Of a stretch of DNA of 46,635 nt, positions 8,263 through 17,357 are shown in pieces. The stretch is taken from positions 1 through 46,635 of the forward strand of contig JAILAF010000129.1 in the NCBI GenBank assembly GCA_024681775.1, read 5' to 3'. Numbering within the stretch: the first letter of the stretch is position 1; every line of letters starts with the position of its first letter. The stretch comes from Lachnospiraceae bacterium (GTDB lineage Bacteria; Bacillota; Clostridia; Lachnospirales; Lachnospiraceae). The notes below the pieces were generated by a model. That model worked only from the letters and a program-made list of their open reading frames with translations, searched no databases and was not told where the DNA came from. The position numbers and the translations under genes were made by a program.

Positions 8263-8502
8263 TTATCGAATAAAACGATAGATCACAAAAGCGAGGATCA
8301 TTCCGAAAACGCCGGCGATGGTGATGTTGAAGGTCAGCCCGAAGGTCAGCTGGATCAGGCCCAGGTTCAGTTCCACGGGGCTGGTCAGTCCGAAGGTACC
8401 GCCGAAATCCAGAAAAGAACCGGGGAACAGTCCCCCGATCAGATTGCCGAAAACATATCCGATGAGTACCAGAACGATCAGTAACCAGTCAGCTTTTTTC
8501 AA
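8263..8502 (-). CDS. Small membrane protein of the DUF4321 family
   Basis: A 79-residue protein with two predicted membrane spans (about 6-28 and 55-78) separated by a glycine-rich loop (FPGSFLDFGGTFGL). It matches what I know of DUF4321, small proteins of unknown function encoded next to radC/mreB in Clostridia. The start codon is TTG at 8502, preceded by GGGGAGG with 7 bases between; no in-frame ATG is available there. It is the first gene of the radC-mreBCD-pbp2 transcription unit and has a promoter at 8552-8580. A link to elongasome function is only suggested by position. Confidence 0.82.
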   Translation of the reverse strand: MKKADWLLIVLVLIGYVFGNLIGGLFPGSFLDFGGTFGLTSPVELNLGLIQLTFGLTFNITIAGVFGMILAFVIYRFIR

Positions 8503-8551
8503 GAGTCATCCTCCCCGGCTCCCTGCCCGTAGGAAGCCTTAAACAAAAGGT

Positions 8552-8580
8552 ATTTTACCATAAAATCAGGCCACTATCCA
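8552..8580 (-). promoter_or_regulatory. Promoter of the DUF4321-radC-mreBCD-pbp2 operon, extended -10 type
   Basis: On the minus strand TGGTAAAAT (8560-8552) is an extended -10 element. TGGATA (8580-8575) lies 17 bases upstream as a weak -35. The -10 box overlaps the stop codon of the upstream PLP-enzyme gene. The same 13-base string, ATTTTACCATAAA on the plus strand, recurs at the lepB promoter near 46.42 kb. Confidence 0.6.
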
Positions 8581-9838
8581 CCATTGATTGAAATGATTTC
8601 AAAATGCCGAATTTCCCGTGAGGCCAGGTAAGTCCGCCCTGGAAATAGACATTGTAGGGCTCCTTTAAAGGGCCGTCCGCGGACAGCTCGATGGAGGAGC
8701 CTGAGACGAAGGCGCCTGCCGCCATGATGACCTGGCTGTCATAGCCGGGCATATCCCAGGGCTCCGGAACAACGAAGGAATCCACGGGTGCGGCGGACTG
8801 GATCCCCTTGCAAAAGGCGATGAGGGCATCGGCACTGCCTAAGGTGATGGACTGGATGATATCCGCTCTCGGCGTATCTGCGCTCGGATAACAGGAGTAG
8901 CCGAAGCGTTCATAGAGATGCGCCGCAAAAATAGCGCTCTTTAAGGCGCTGGCGGTGACGGTGGGAGCCAGGAACAGTCCCTGATACAGGGAAGGCAGCG
9001 TCCCAAGGGTGGCGCCCACTTCCTTGCCCAGGCCGGGGGAGGTGAGGCGGTAGGCTGCGTTTTCCACGCATTCCCTGGTGCCGGCCAGATACCCTCCGAT
9101 GGGGGCCAGGCCGCCGCCGGGATTCTTGATCAGGGATCCCACTACCAGATCCGCACCCACATCTCCGGGCTCGATGTAATCCGTAAATTCGCCGTAGCAA
9201 TTGTCCACCATGATGATCACGTCAGGTTTGATCTTCTTACAAAAGGCGATGATCTCTCCGATCTCGCTGACATGGAAGGAAGGTCTGGTCTGGTAGCCCT
9301 TGGACCGCTGTAGCGTGATCATCCGGGTCTCGGGACGGATGGCTGCCTTGATGGCGTCCAGGTCAAAGGTGCCGTCTTCCTTTAGATCCGCCTGGCGGTA
9401 GGTGATGCCGTATTCAGCCAGAGACCCTTTGGAGGGGCGGATGCCGATGACCTCCTCCAGGGTATCGTAGGGCTTCCCGGAAACGCTTAAGAGCTCGTCT
9501 CCCGGTCGCATGTTGCTCATCAGGGCCAGGGCCAATGCGTGGGTGCCGCAGGTGATCTGCGGACGGACCAGCGCATCCTCTGTGTGGAAGATCCGGGCAT
9601 AGACCTTTTCCAGGGTCTCCCGACCCAGGTCGCTGTAGCCGTAACCCGTGGTCCCCAGCAGGCAGGCTTCTCCCACCTGATTGTCCTGCATGGCTTTCAG
9701 TACCTTTAACTGATTAAACTGCGCGATCTCGTCGATGCGTGCAAAGCGTTCTTTCAGCTGCCTGCAGATCTCTTCTCCCACAGCGTATACCTTAGGGCTG
9801 ATCCCCAGACTTTCATACATGGATTGTAATGTATCCAA
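8555..9838 (-). CDS. PLP-dependent methionine gamma-lyase family protein (aluminium-resistance type)
   Basis: A 427-residue fold-type I PLP enzyme of the family known as aluminium resistance protein or YnbB. The internal aldimine lysine is very probably K238 in GSLIKNPGGGLAPIGGY; the cofactor aspartate region is IIMVDNCYGEF (about 210). C-terminal features include PEPWDMPGYDSQVIMAAGAFV and YFQGGLTWPHGKFG. The true substrate is not established; relatives cleave C-S bonds. A ribosome binding site (AGGAGA) precedes the ATG. It follows miaA by 37 bases. In many Bacillota hfq sits between miaA and this gene; here there is no room for it. Confidence 0.87.
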   Translation of the reverse strand: MDTLQSMYESLGISPKVYAVGEEICRQLKERFARIDEIAQFNQLKVLKAMQDNQVGEACLLGTTGYGYSDLGRETLEKVYARIFHTEDALVRPQITCGTHALALALMSNMRPGDELLSVSGKPYDTLEEVIGIRPSKGSLAEYGITYRQADLKEDGTFDLDAIKAAIRPETRMITLQRSKGYQTRPSFHVSEIGEIIAFCKKIKPDVIIMVDNCYGEFTDYIEPGDVGADLVVGSLIKNPGGGLAPIGGYLAGTRECVENAAYRLTSPGLGKEVGATLGTLPSLYQGLFLAPTVTASALKSAIFAAHLYERFGYSCYPSADTPRADIIQSITLGSADALIAFCKGIQSAAPVDSFVVPEPWDMPGYDSQVIMAAGAFVSGSSIELSADGPLKEPYNVYFQGGLTWPHGKFGILKSFQSMVDSGLILW

Positions 9839-9875
9839 AGCAAGTCTCCTTTTGTGTCTTTTCTTATGGCTGTTT

Positions 9876-10832
9876 CTATCGGAGAAGCCCCAGCTCCTCC
9901 GCTTTCCGTTTCATGAATGTGACGATTTTGTCATTATCGTGATCAAAATCCCGTTTGTCGATCCAGATCACGTCCGCTTCCCTCCGGAACCAGGTAAGCT
10001 GCCGCTTCGCAAAATGCCTGGTCCGCTGTTTGATGAGGTCGATGGCTTCCTCCAGGGACTGGCGTCCTTCCAGATAGTCGTAGAGCTCTTTGTAGCCCAG
10101 GGCCTGCATGGAAGTGGCTGTGGCGGGGATCCCTGCACTTTTCAGCTTTTGCACTTCCTGCAGGAGGCCTTCCTCCATCATGAGATCCACCCGTCTGTTG
10201 ATCCTCTCATAGACCACATCCCGGTCGTCCGTCAGGACAAAATAGGCGGTGTTGTAGGCCGGTTCCTTCTGCCTTTGCCCCGCGTTGTGAACGGAAAAGC
10301 GCTCTCCCGTCAAGTGGTAGTATTCCAGGGCACGGATGATGCGTTTTTCATTGCCTGCCGGAATAGACGCTGCGCTTTCCGGGTCCACATCCTCCAGCAG
10401 CCTGTGTAGTGCTTCCTTCCCTTCCCGTTCCCCAAGGGCCCATAGAGATGCCTGATAGTCAGTATCGTCCGGCATGTCGGTAAAGTCCACGTCCTTGATC
10501 ACGGCCTGGATATAAAAGCCGGTGCCTCCCACCAGGATGGGGAGATGTCCTCTTTCTCTGATCCCGGCAATGGCTTCCTTTACCATGGATTGAAAGGCCT
10601 GCACATGGAATTCTTCTCCGGGGTCCAGACAGTCAATGAGATGATGGGGGACTCCCTGCATTTCTTCCGGTCTTATCTTAGCCGAGCCGATGTCCATTCC
10701 GCGGTAAACCTGAACGGAATCGGCGGAGATGATCTCCCCGTCCAGTTCCCGGGCGAGGCGGATGGACAGCTCTGTTTTACCCACGGCAGTGGGACCTGAA
10801 ATGATGAGTAAAGGTTCTTTGCTTTCGTTCAT
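9876..10832 (-). CDS. miaA: tRNA dimethylallyltransferase MiaA
   Basis: A 318-residue enzyme adding a dimethylallyl group to A37 of tRNAs that read UNN codons. The P-loop GPTAVGKT is at 13-20, followed by DSVQVYRGMDIGSAK (about 38), HHLIDCLDPGEEF (about 64) and VGGTGFYIQAV (about 101), all typical. The C-terminal RHFAKRQLTWFRRE is present. The start overlaps the mutL stop by one base (TGATG). miaB, for the next step (2-methylthiolation of the same base), is three genes upstream in the same run, so the two enzymes may be co-expressed. Confidence 0.97.
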   Translation of the reverse strand: MNESKEPLLIISGPTAVGKTELSIRLARELDGEIISADSVQVYRGMDIGSAKIRPEEMQGVPHHLIDCLDPGEEFHVQAFQSMVKEAIAGIRERGHLPILVGGTGFYIQAVIKDVDFTDMPDDTDYQASLWALGEREGKEALHRLLEDVDPESAASIPAGNEKRIIRALEYYHLTGERFSVHNAGQRQKEPAYNTAYFVLTDDRDVVYERINRRVDLMMEEGLLQEVQKLKSAGIPATATSMQALGYKELYDYLEGRQSLEEAIDLIKQRTRHFAKRQLTWFRREADVIWIDKRDFDHDNDKIVTFMKRKAEELGLLR

Positions 10833-12754
10833 CAGTCTTCGACGATCCTCTTGAATTTCTTCTCCAGCTCTGTCTCCGTCATTACGATGATGGTGGGACG
10901 ACCGTGTGGACAGTTGTAAGGATTCTCCAGGGTCAGCAGCTCGTCGATGAGGCGTTCCGCTTCCTGCAGGGTGAGCTTATCGCCGCCTTTTACCGAGGCC
11001 TTACATGCCATGCCGGCGATCTTTTCCTCGATGACCTTGTAGCTGCCTCTGGCATTGCCGTCGGAGAGTTCCTCCAGGATCCGCAGGAAAAGGGTTCCTT
11101 CCGACTGACCGTAGAGATCTGTGGGGACTGCCCGCAGGGCGTATTCACTGCCGCCCATGTGCTCGATCTCAAAGCCGATGGCCGCAAAGGCATCCGCGTG
11201 CTTCAGGTACAGATCCTCCTCGGAGGAGGAAAGGGTGACGATGACGGGCGGCAGGAGGCTCTGGGAGCAGACAGCCTTCTCCCGGTATGCCTTTACCATC
11301 CGTTCGTAATTGACCTTCTCGTGGGCAGCGTGCTGGTCGATGATCATGAGCTTGCGCTCGTACTGGATCAGCCAGTAGGTTTCAAAGACCTGACCGATGA
11401 TGCGGAAATCCTTCCGGTGTTCCTTCGTCAGGATCTTGTCTTCGAAGAGGTTTTGCTGCTTCGGCTTTTCCGCCGGTGCGGAAAACGTAATGCCGTTTTT
11501 GGCAGGGATCCGCTCGTCGGGTGCAAAGAGGTCCTTGGCAGGGGGTGCAGGCTCGAAAGGGGCTTTCTCCGCCGTGGTCTCGCGGAAGAAATCGTCCGCT
11601 GTGACGGCTGCTCCTACCGGTGCTCTGTAGGTGCTCTCTTCTCTTACCGCGGAGCTTCTTCGCTCCGTCTCAAAGGGCTCCGGATTTTTCCCGGAACGGA
11701 CTTCGTTTATGGCGTCCTTCTCCCGCTCTTTCCGCTCCGCCTTGCTCTCCAGCACGTGCTCCGGCAGCATTTCCCGGGAGCGCAGCGCTTCATGGATGGC
11801 TTCGGATACGGTGGCATAGAACAGATTGGAATCCTGGATCCGTACCTCCTGTTTGGTGGGATGGACATTGACATCCACCGCGTGGGGATCGATGGTAAAG
11901 AGCAGGAAGCAAACAGGGAAGCGGTGGAGCATCAGATACTCCCGGTATCCCTCTTCGATGGATTTTGCGATCAGGTCACTGATCACATAGCGGCCGTTGA
12001 TGTAATAGATCTCGAAGCTTCGGTTGGATCGCACCAGTTCCGGCTTTCCCAGGAATCCCCGGATGCGGATGCCATTTTTTTCGGCCTGAAAGGGAACCAG
12101 CGAAAAGGCGATCTCTCTGCCGTAGATCTGATAGATGGCATCCTTCAGCTGTGCATTGCCGGAAGTGTGAAAACGGGACTTTCCGTTCACCGTTACCTGG
12201 AATGCGATCTCCGGATGGGACAGGGCGATGCGCTCCATCACGTCGGTGATGGCGCTGCCTTCCGTGTTGGGGGTCTTCAGGAATTTCCTTCTGGCAGGGG
12301 TGTTGTAGAAAAGATTCCGCACCAGGATGGTGGTGCCGTTCGGGGCACCTACCTCGGAAAATCCGGTTTCCTTCCCACCTTCGATCTCCATGCGGACGCC
12401 GATGAGGGCGTCAGGTGTCTTGGTGATGATCTCCACCCGGCTGACGGCGCAGATGCTGGAAAGGGCTTCACCCCGAAATCCCAGGGAAGAAAGGGCGCTC
12501 AAGTCGGAAGCGTCCCGTATCTTGCTGGTGGCATGGCGAAGAAAAGCGGTGCGGACTTCCTCCGAAGGAATCCCGCAGCCGTCGTCTGTGATGCGGATCC
12601 ATTCGATCCCTCCGTCACGGCATTCCACAGTGATGGCACGGGCACCTGCGTCCACCGCATTTTCCACCAGCTCTTTTACCACGCTGGCGGGGCGCTCCAC
12701 CACCTCACCGGCGGCGATCTTGTCTATGGTTGCTTCATCCAATACGCGGATCAT
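10832..12754 (-). CDS. mutL: DNA mismatch repair protein MutL (endonuclease type)
   Basis: A 640-residue protein with a complete N-terminal GHKL ATPase (IAAGEVVERPASVVKELVENAVDAG near 11-35; DDGCGI; GFRGEAL at about 92), a charged, poorly conserved linker (about 330-440), and a C-terminal dimerisation domain. The DQHAAHEKVNYE motif starting at D473, with CPHGRPT near the end, marks the latent nicking endonuclease found in MutL of bacteria without MutH. It couples MutS recognition to strand removal. GAGG lies 7 bases before the ATG. It directly follows mutS and overlaps miaA by one base. Confidence 0.97.
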   Translation of the reverse strand: MIRVLDEATIDKIAAGEVVERPASVVKELVENAVDAGARAITVECRDGGIEWIRITDDGCGIPSEEVRTAFLRHATSKIRDASDLSALSSLGFRGEALSSICAVSRVEIITKTPDALIGVRMEIEGGKETGFSEVGAPNGTTILVRNLFYNTPARRKFLKTPNTEGSAITDVMERIALSHPEIAFQVTVNGKSRFHTSGNAQLKDAIYQIYGREIAFSLVPFQAEKNGIRIRGFLGKPELVRSNRSFEIYYINGRYVISDLIAKSIEEGYREYLMLHRFPVCFLLFTIDPHAVDVNVHPTKQEVRIQDSNLFYATVSEAIHEALRSREMLPEHVLESKAERKEREKDAINEVRSGKNPEPFETERRSSAVREESTYRAPVGAAVTADDFFRETTAEKAPFEPAPPAKDLFAPDERIPAKNGITFSAPAEKPKQQNLFEDKILTKEHRKDFRIIGQVFETYWLIQYERKLMIIDQHAAHEKVNYERMVKAYREKAVCSQSLLPPVIVTLSSSEEDLYLKHADAFAAIGFEIEHMGGSEYALRAVPTDLYGQSEGTLFLRILEELSDGNARGSYKVIEEKIAGMACKASVKGGDKLTLQEAERLIDELLTLENPYNCPHGRPTIIVMTETELEKKFKRIVED

Positions 12755-12766
12755 AACTGTACCTCA

Positions 12767-15433
12767 TCAGAGCTTAAATCGATTCTTCAGCTTGCTTTGG
12801 AGCCTGTAGAGCACGTTCATGGCATCCAGCGGCGTCAGGGTGGTGATCTCCACATCCATGAGCTCCTGAATGACATCCTCGTCACTTACGGTATCGAAAA
12901 AGCTCATCTGTCCCAGATCCACATCATCTAATGCCTTTACCTTCTTGCGGGGAGCGGCGTTGCCGTCTCCCACGGTGATGGACTGGATCCGCTCCGTGAT
13001 GTCATTGTCGGAGAGCTGCTCCGCAATCTCCAGCGCCCTGTCGATGACCATGTCCGGCAGGCCTGCCAGTCTGGCCACCTGGATACCGTAGCTGCGGTCC
13101 GCACCGCCCTTTACGATCTTGCGCAGGAAAACGATACCATCTCCGGACTCCTTGACTGCCACACAATAGTTGTTGACATTGTCGATCTTGCCCTCCAGCT
13201 CCGTTAGTTCGTGATAATGGGTGGCAAAGAGGGTCTTGGCCCCAAGGATCTTGCGGTTGCTCACATGCTCCACCACTGCCCAGGCAATGGAGAGGCCGTC
13301 AAAGGTGGAAGTGCCGCGGCCGATCTCGTCCAGGATCAGGAGACTCCTGGGGGTGGCATTCCGCAGGATATTGGAGACCTCATTCATCTCCACCATGAAG
13401 GTGGACTGGCCGCTGGCCAGGTCATCAGATGCCCCCACTCTGGTAAAGATCCGGTCCACAACGCACAGATCCGCCTCTTTTGCCGGGACAAAGCACCCCA
13501 CCTGTGCCATGAGGACAATGAGAGCTACCTGCCGCATGTAGGTGGATTTACCGGCCATGTTGGGACCGGTGATGATGTTGACGCAGTTTTTGGACTGGTC
13601 CAAAAGGGTATCGTTGGGAATGAACAGATCATTTTCCAGCATCTGCTCTACCACGGGGTGACGGCCTTCGGAGATCTTGATGACACCCTTGTCATTGATG
13701 GAGGGACGGACATAATGATTCCGCTCGCTCACCAGACTTAAGGATGCGTAGACATCCAGCTTTGCGATCTCCTTGGCGGTCTTCTGGATCCGCAGGAGCT
13801 CTGCGCCGATGGCGTCGCGGACATCGCAGAACAAGGTGTACTCCAGGTTTACCAGCTTCTCTTCCGCATTGAGGATGGTATCCTCCAGTTCCTTGAGTTT
13901 TGCATTGGTAAAACGCTCCGCATTGGCCAGGGTCTGTCTGCGGATGTAATCCTCCGGCACCAGATCCGTGTAGGAGTGGCTCACCTCATAGTAATAACCG
14001 AAGGCCTTGTGGTATTTGATGTGCAGTGTTTTGATCCCGGTGCGCTCCCGCTCGGCGGTCTCCAGCTCCATGAGCCAGGTCTTGCCGTCCCGTTTTGCGC
14101 TGCGGAGTCTGTCCACCTCTTCATGAAATCCGTCCCGGATGATATCTCCGTCCCGTACGGAAAGGGGCGGCTCATCCGCGATGGCACCTTCGATGAGACC
14201 GCACAGATCCGTCATGGGGTCGATGCCCTCCCGGATGGCGGTGAGCTCTTCGCAATGAAACTCTTCCAGTACCGTCAGGATGGCCGGCAGCATGGAGACA
14301 GAGCTCTTGAAGGCCAGCAGATCCCTGGGATTGGCGGTTTTGTAAGTGATCCTGGTAATGAGACGCTCCAGGTCATAGACCGGATTTAAATACTCCCGGA
14401 TCTCGTCTCTGCTGATGGCGGAGCCGCACAGTTCTTCGATGGCATCCAGACGCTTCAGGATCATGGTTTTATCAATGAGGGGCTGTTCCAGGGAGGTGCG
14501 CAGGAGTCTTCCGCCCATGGCGGTGCGGGTCTTGTCCAGAACCCAGAGCAGGGATCCGCGCTTTTGCTTGTCCCGCAGCGTCTCCGTCAGCTCCAGATTT
14601 CTTCTGGAGGCGGAATCCAGCAGCATATAGGAGCTGGCCAGGTACGGGATGATCCGGGTGATGTTCTGCAGGTCGTTCATCTGGGTCTCCTGCAGATATC
14701 CCAGGAGGGCGCCTGCGCTCAAAGCACCTGCGGGAAAGTCGTCCAGCCCCAGTCCGATGAGGGAGCTGGCCTTGAAATGGGCGCAGAGCAGCTGCATGCA
14801 TCTCGTTTCTTCGAAAAAGCGGGAGTCCAGGCTGTCGATGGGGGCGTGGAGGTTCTCCTTCAGCACATCGATCTGCTCTCCGCTCATGAGATAAGCGTCA
14901 TTGCAGATGATCTCCCGGGGCTCGAATTTCATGATCTCGTCCCGGAGCTTGTGCAGGTCCTCCGGCTCCGTCACATAGAAGTCTCCTGTGGTGATGTCAG
15001 CGATGGAGAGACCGATGCGGGTGCTGTCATAGAAAATGCAGAAAAGGAAATTGTTCTTGTTTGCCTCCAGGGCCGTCATGTTCATGTTGGTACCGGGGGT
15101 CACCACCCGGATGACTTCCCGCTTTACCAGCCCCTTTGCCAGCTTCGGATCCTCCACCTGCTCGCAGATGGCGACTTTGTAACCTTTGGCCACCAGCCTG
15201 GCAATGTAATTGTCCGCAGCATGAAAAGGCACGCCGCACATGGGGGCGCGCTCTTCCATTCCGCAGGACTTACCTGTTAAAGTCAGTTCCAGCTCCCTGG
15301 ACACCAGGACGGCATCCTCAAAGAACATTTCATAAAAATCGCCCAGACGATAGAACAGGATGCAGTCCCCGTATTGTTTCTTCGTCTCCAGGTAATTCTG
15401 CATCATGGGCGTGACTTCGGATAGTTCTGGCAT
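12767..15433 (-). CDS. mutS: DNA mismatch repair protein MutS
   Basis: An 888-residue mismatch sensor. The N-terminal domain has the mismatch-reading GDFYEMFFEDA (residues 31-41), followed by connector, lever and clamp domains. The ABC-type ATPase has Walker A GPNMAGKST (about 621-629) and a Walker B region SLLILDEIGRGTSTFDG (about 700), then the helix-turn-helix and a C-terminal tail. Length is normal for MutS1. The ATG overlaps the miaB stop by one base (TAATG), and mutL follows after 12 bases. A second, very different MutS-family protein is encoded at 21428-23107. Confidence 0.98.
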   Translation of the reverse strand: MPELSEVTPMMQNYLETKKQYGDCILFYRLGDFYEMFFEDAVLVSRELELTLTGKSCGMEERAPMCGVPFHAADNYIARLVAKGYKVAICEQVEDPKLAKGLVKREVIRVVTPGTNMNMTALEANKNNFLFCIFYDSTRIGLSIADITTGDFYVTEPEDLHKLRDEIMKFEPREIICNDAYLMSGEQIDVLKENLHAPIDSLDSRFFEETRCMQLLCAHFKASSLIGLGLDDFPAGALSAGALLGYLQETQMNDLQNITRIIPYLASSYMLLDSASRRNLELTETLRDKQKRGSLLWVLDKTRTAMGGRLLRTSLEQPLIDKTMILKRLDAIEELCGSAISRDEIREYLNPVYDLERLITRITYKTANPRDLLAFKSSVSMLPAILTVLEEFHCEELTAIREGIDPMTDLCGLIEGAIADEPPLSVRDGDIIRDGFHEEVDRLRSAKRDGKTWLMELETAERERTGIKTLHIKYHKAFGYYYEVSHSYTDLVPEDYIRRQTLANAERFTNAKLKELEDTILNAEEKLVNLEYTLFCDVRDAIGAELLRIQKTAKEIAKLDVYASLSLVSERNHYVRPSINDKGVIKISEGRHPVVEQMLENDLFIPNDTLLDQSKNCVNIITGPNMAGKSTYMRQVALIVLMAQVGCFVPAKEADLCVVDRIFTRVGASDDLASGQSTFMVEMNEVSNILRNATPRSLLILDEIGRGTSTFDGLSIAWAVVEHVSNRKILGAKTLFATHYHELTELEGKIDNVNNYCVAVKESGDGIVFLRKIVKGGADRSYGIQVARLAGLPDMVIDRALEIAEQLSDNDITERIQSITVGDGNAAPRKKVKALDDVDLGQMSFFDTVSDEDVIQELMDVEITTLTPLDAMNVLYRLQSKLKNRFKL

Positions 15434-16842
15434 TACTTACGTTCTCCTAGATAATAAAATCCTTTGCATTCCCTCAGGAATACGGGAATGATCGATCCGA
15501 TGAGGGATGCATCTCCCGGGAGGTGCACCAGACAGTTGTTGGACAGTCTGCCGGTTACCAGGGTCGGATCGCTCTCATTTACCTCTTCGATGAGGGCATC
15601 CATGGTGAGGCCTTCGTACTTTCCTGCCTGCTCTCTTGCGGTCTCCTGCACCAGCTTCAGGACCCGGTCAAACTGCGCGGAAATGAATTCCTCCGATACC
15701 TGATCTTCATACGAAGCAGCCGGTGTTCCGGAACGCTTGGAGTAGATGAAGGTAAAGGCATTATCGAAGCGCACCTGCCGGATCACATCCAGCGTATCCT
15801 CAATATCGCTTTCCGTCTCACCGGGAAAACCGACAATGATGTCGGTAGTAATGGACAGGTCCGGGATCTCTCTGCGGATCTTTAAGGCCAGTTCCAGATA
15901 TTGCTCCTTGGTGTATCTCCGGTTCATGCGGCGCAGGATCTCAGTGGAGCCGGACTGTAGCGGCAGATGGAGATGTCTGCAGATCTTGGGATTGCGCTTC
16001 ATGACCTGAATGAGTTCATCCGACAGATCCTTGGGGTGAGAGGTCATAAAACGTACCCGCTCGATGCCTTCCACATTGCAGACCATTTCCAGGAGCTGCG
16101 CAAAAGAAGGGGCATTTTCCAGATTCTTGCCGTAGGAATTCACATTCTGTCCCAGGAGCATCAGCTCCTTACAGCCGTCCTGCGCTAGGCTCTTTGCCTC
16201 CGCCAGGATGTCTTCCGGCTCTCTGCTGCGTTCCCTGCCGCGTACGTAAGGGACGATGCAATAGGTGCAGAAATTATCGCAGCCGAACATGATGTTCAGG
16301 CCGGACTTGTAAGAGTATTTCCGCTTTACGGGGAGATCCTCCACGATCCTGTCCGTCTTATCCCAGATATCGATGATGGTTCCTTCCTGGGAAAGAACGG
16401 AGACCAGCAACTCCGGGAATTTGTACAGGTTGTGTGTTCCGAAGATCAGGTCCACAAAGCGGTAGCTGGTCCGCAGCTTTTCCACCACCTGGGGCTCCTG
16501 CATCATGCAGCCGCAAAGGGCGATCTTCATACCGGGATTCTTTTTCTTATACCCGTTCAGAACACCCAGCCTTCCGTATACCTTCAGGTTCGCATTTTCC
16601 CTGACGGTACAGGTATTGTAAAGCACAAAGTCGGCATTTTCGTCTTCGGTGATCTCATACCCCACCTGCTCTAAGATGCCGATGAGCTTTTCGGAATCTC
16701 TGGCATTCATCTGGCAGCCGAAGGTCACCACACAGGCGCGCAGCTTCCGCCCCGCTTCCGTTTCCTTTTCGGAAAGGAGCGCGGCTGCCTTTTTGATATA
16801 TTCGATCTGAATTTCTGTTTCTTTCCGGTCTTCCTGTCTCAT
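15433..16842 (-). CDS. miaB: tRNA-2-methylthio-N6-dimethylallyladenosine synthase MiaB
   Basis: A 469-residue radical-SAM methylthiotransferase. It has the N-terminal UPF0004 domain (VVTFGCQMNARDSEK, about 39-53, with the first of three cysteines for the auxiliary cluster), the radical-SAM motif GCDNFCTYCIVPYVRGRE (near 187-204) and a C-terminal TRAM domain. It adds sulphur and methyl to i6A37 of tRNA made by MiaA. The ATG at 16842 has only a weak ribosome binding site. It is followed without a gap by mutS, so mismatch repair is translationally coupled to a tRNA modification gene. Confidence 0.96.
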   Translation of the reverse strand: MRQEDRKETEIQIEYIKKAAALLSEKETEAGRKLRACVVTFGCQMNARDSEKLIGILEQVGYEITEDENADFVLYNTCTVRENANLKVYGRLGVLNGYKKKNPGMKIALCGCMMQEPQVVEKLRTSYRFVDLIFGTHNLYKFPELLVSVLSQEGTIIDIWDKTDRIVEDLPVKRKYSYKSGLNIMFGCDNFCTYCIVPYVRGRERSREPEDILAEAKSLAQDGCKELMLLGQNVNSYGKNLENAPSFAQLLEMVCNVEGIERVRFMTSHPKDLSDELIQVMKRNPKICRHLHLPLQSGSTEILRRMNRRYTKEQYLELALKIRREIPDLSITTDIIVGFPGETESDIEDTLDVIRQVRFDNAFTFIYSKRSGTPAASYEDQVSEEFISAQFDRVLKLVQETAREQAGKYEGLTMDALIEEVNESDPTLVTGRLSNNCLVHLPGDASLIGSIIPVFLRECKGFYYLGERK

Positions 16843-16850
16843 AAATCTTA

Positions 16851-17357
16851 TCAGCCCGTAGAGCCAAAGCCTCCGTTTCTCGAGGTGCTTACATCATCGT
16901 CTTCCGTGATGCCGTAGGGCAGGAAAACGCCCTGCAATACCGCATCGCCCTCTCCAGCCACCAGGATCCGGCCTTCGTTGGAATCGTTGGTGAGCTTGAC
17001 GAAGATCTGTCCTTCGTTATCACTGTAATAATAATCGCTGTCAATAATCCCCACGGTATTGTTCAGCTGCAGGCGATACTTAAAGCCGAGGCCGCTTCTG
17101 GGAAACATAAAGAGAGCCCAGTCCGGCTGCATCCATGCCCGGATCCCGGTGGGGAATTTGATGGTCTGACCGCTCTCTAAGGTAAAGGGTACGGGGGTAT
17201 GGAAATCATATCCTGCGCTTCCCGTGGTAGCTCTGGTGGGGAGGATGATGGAATTGTAGATCCGCCGGAGTTCCTCCCCGGAGTAATTCCCCAGATCCTT
17301 CATTCCTTCCGCAAACTGTTCGAAGGTTACTTTCTCAAAACGTGCAACTCGTTGCAT
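16851..17357 (-). CDS. dut: dUTP diphosphatase, trimeric dUTPase family
   Basis: A 168-residue dUTPase-fold protein. Motif 1-like ATTGSAGYDFHTP (about 43), motif 2 PRSGLGFKYRLQLNNTVGIIDSDYY (starting about 86), an NEGQIFVKLTN segment and a C-terminal glycine-rich arm ending RNGGFGSTG (motif 5, RxGGFGSTG) are visible. The reaction dUTP to dUMP plus PPi prevents uracil incorporation and feeds dTMP synthesis. The roughly 40-residue N-terminal extension is longer than in minimal dUTPases. A dCTP deaminase is the main alternative, but the intact motif 5 favours dUTPase. It overlaps nrdG by 23 bases and lies next to the anaerobic ribonucleotide reductase, which fits. Confidence 0.88.
   Translation of the reverse strand: MQRVARFEKVTFEQFAEGMKDLGNYSGEELRRIYNSIILPTRATTGSAGYDFHTPVPFTLESGQTIKFPTGIRAWMQPDWALFMFPRSGLGFKYRLQLNNTVGIIDSDYYYSDNEGQIFVKLTNDSNEGRILVAGEGDAVLQGVFLPYGITEDDDVSTSRNGGFGSTG

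Noticed and set aside
10904..12931. A 675-codon open frame on the plus strand opposite mutL
   Set aside because: It mirrors a well-supported mutL gene, has no recognisable domain, and its composition is that expected from the reverse complement of a coding gene. It also runs into mutS.
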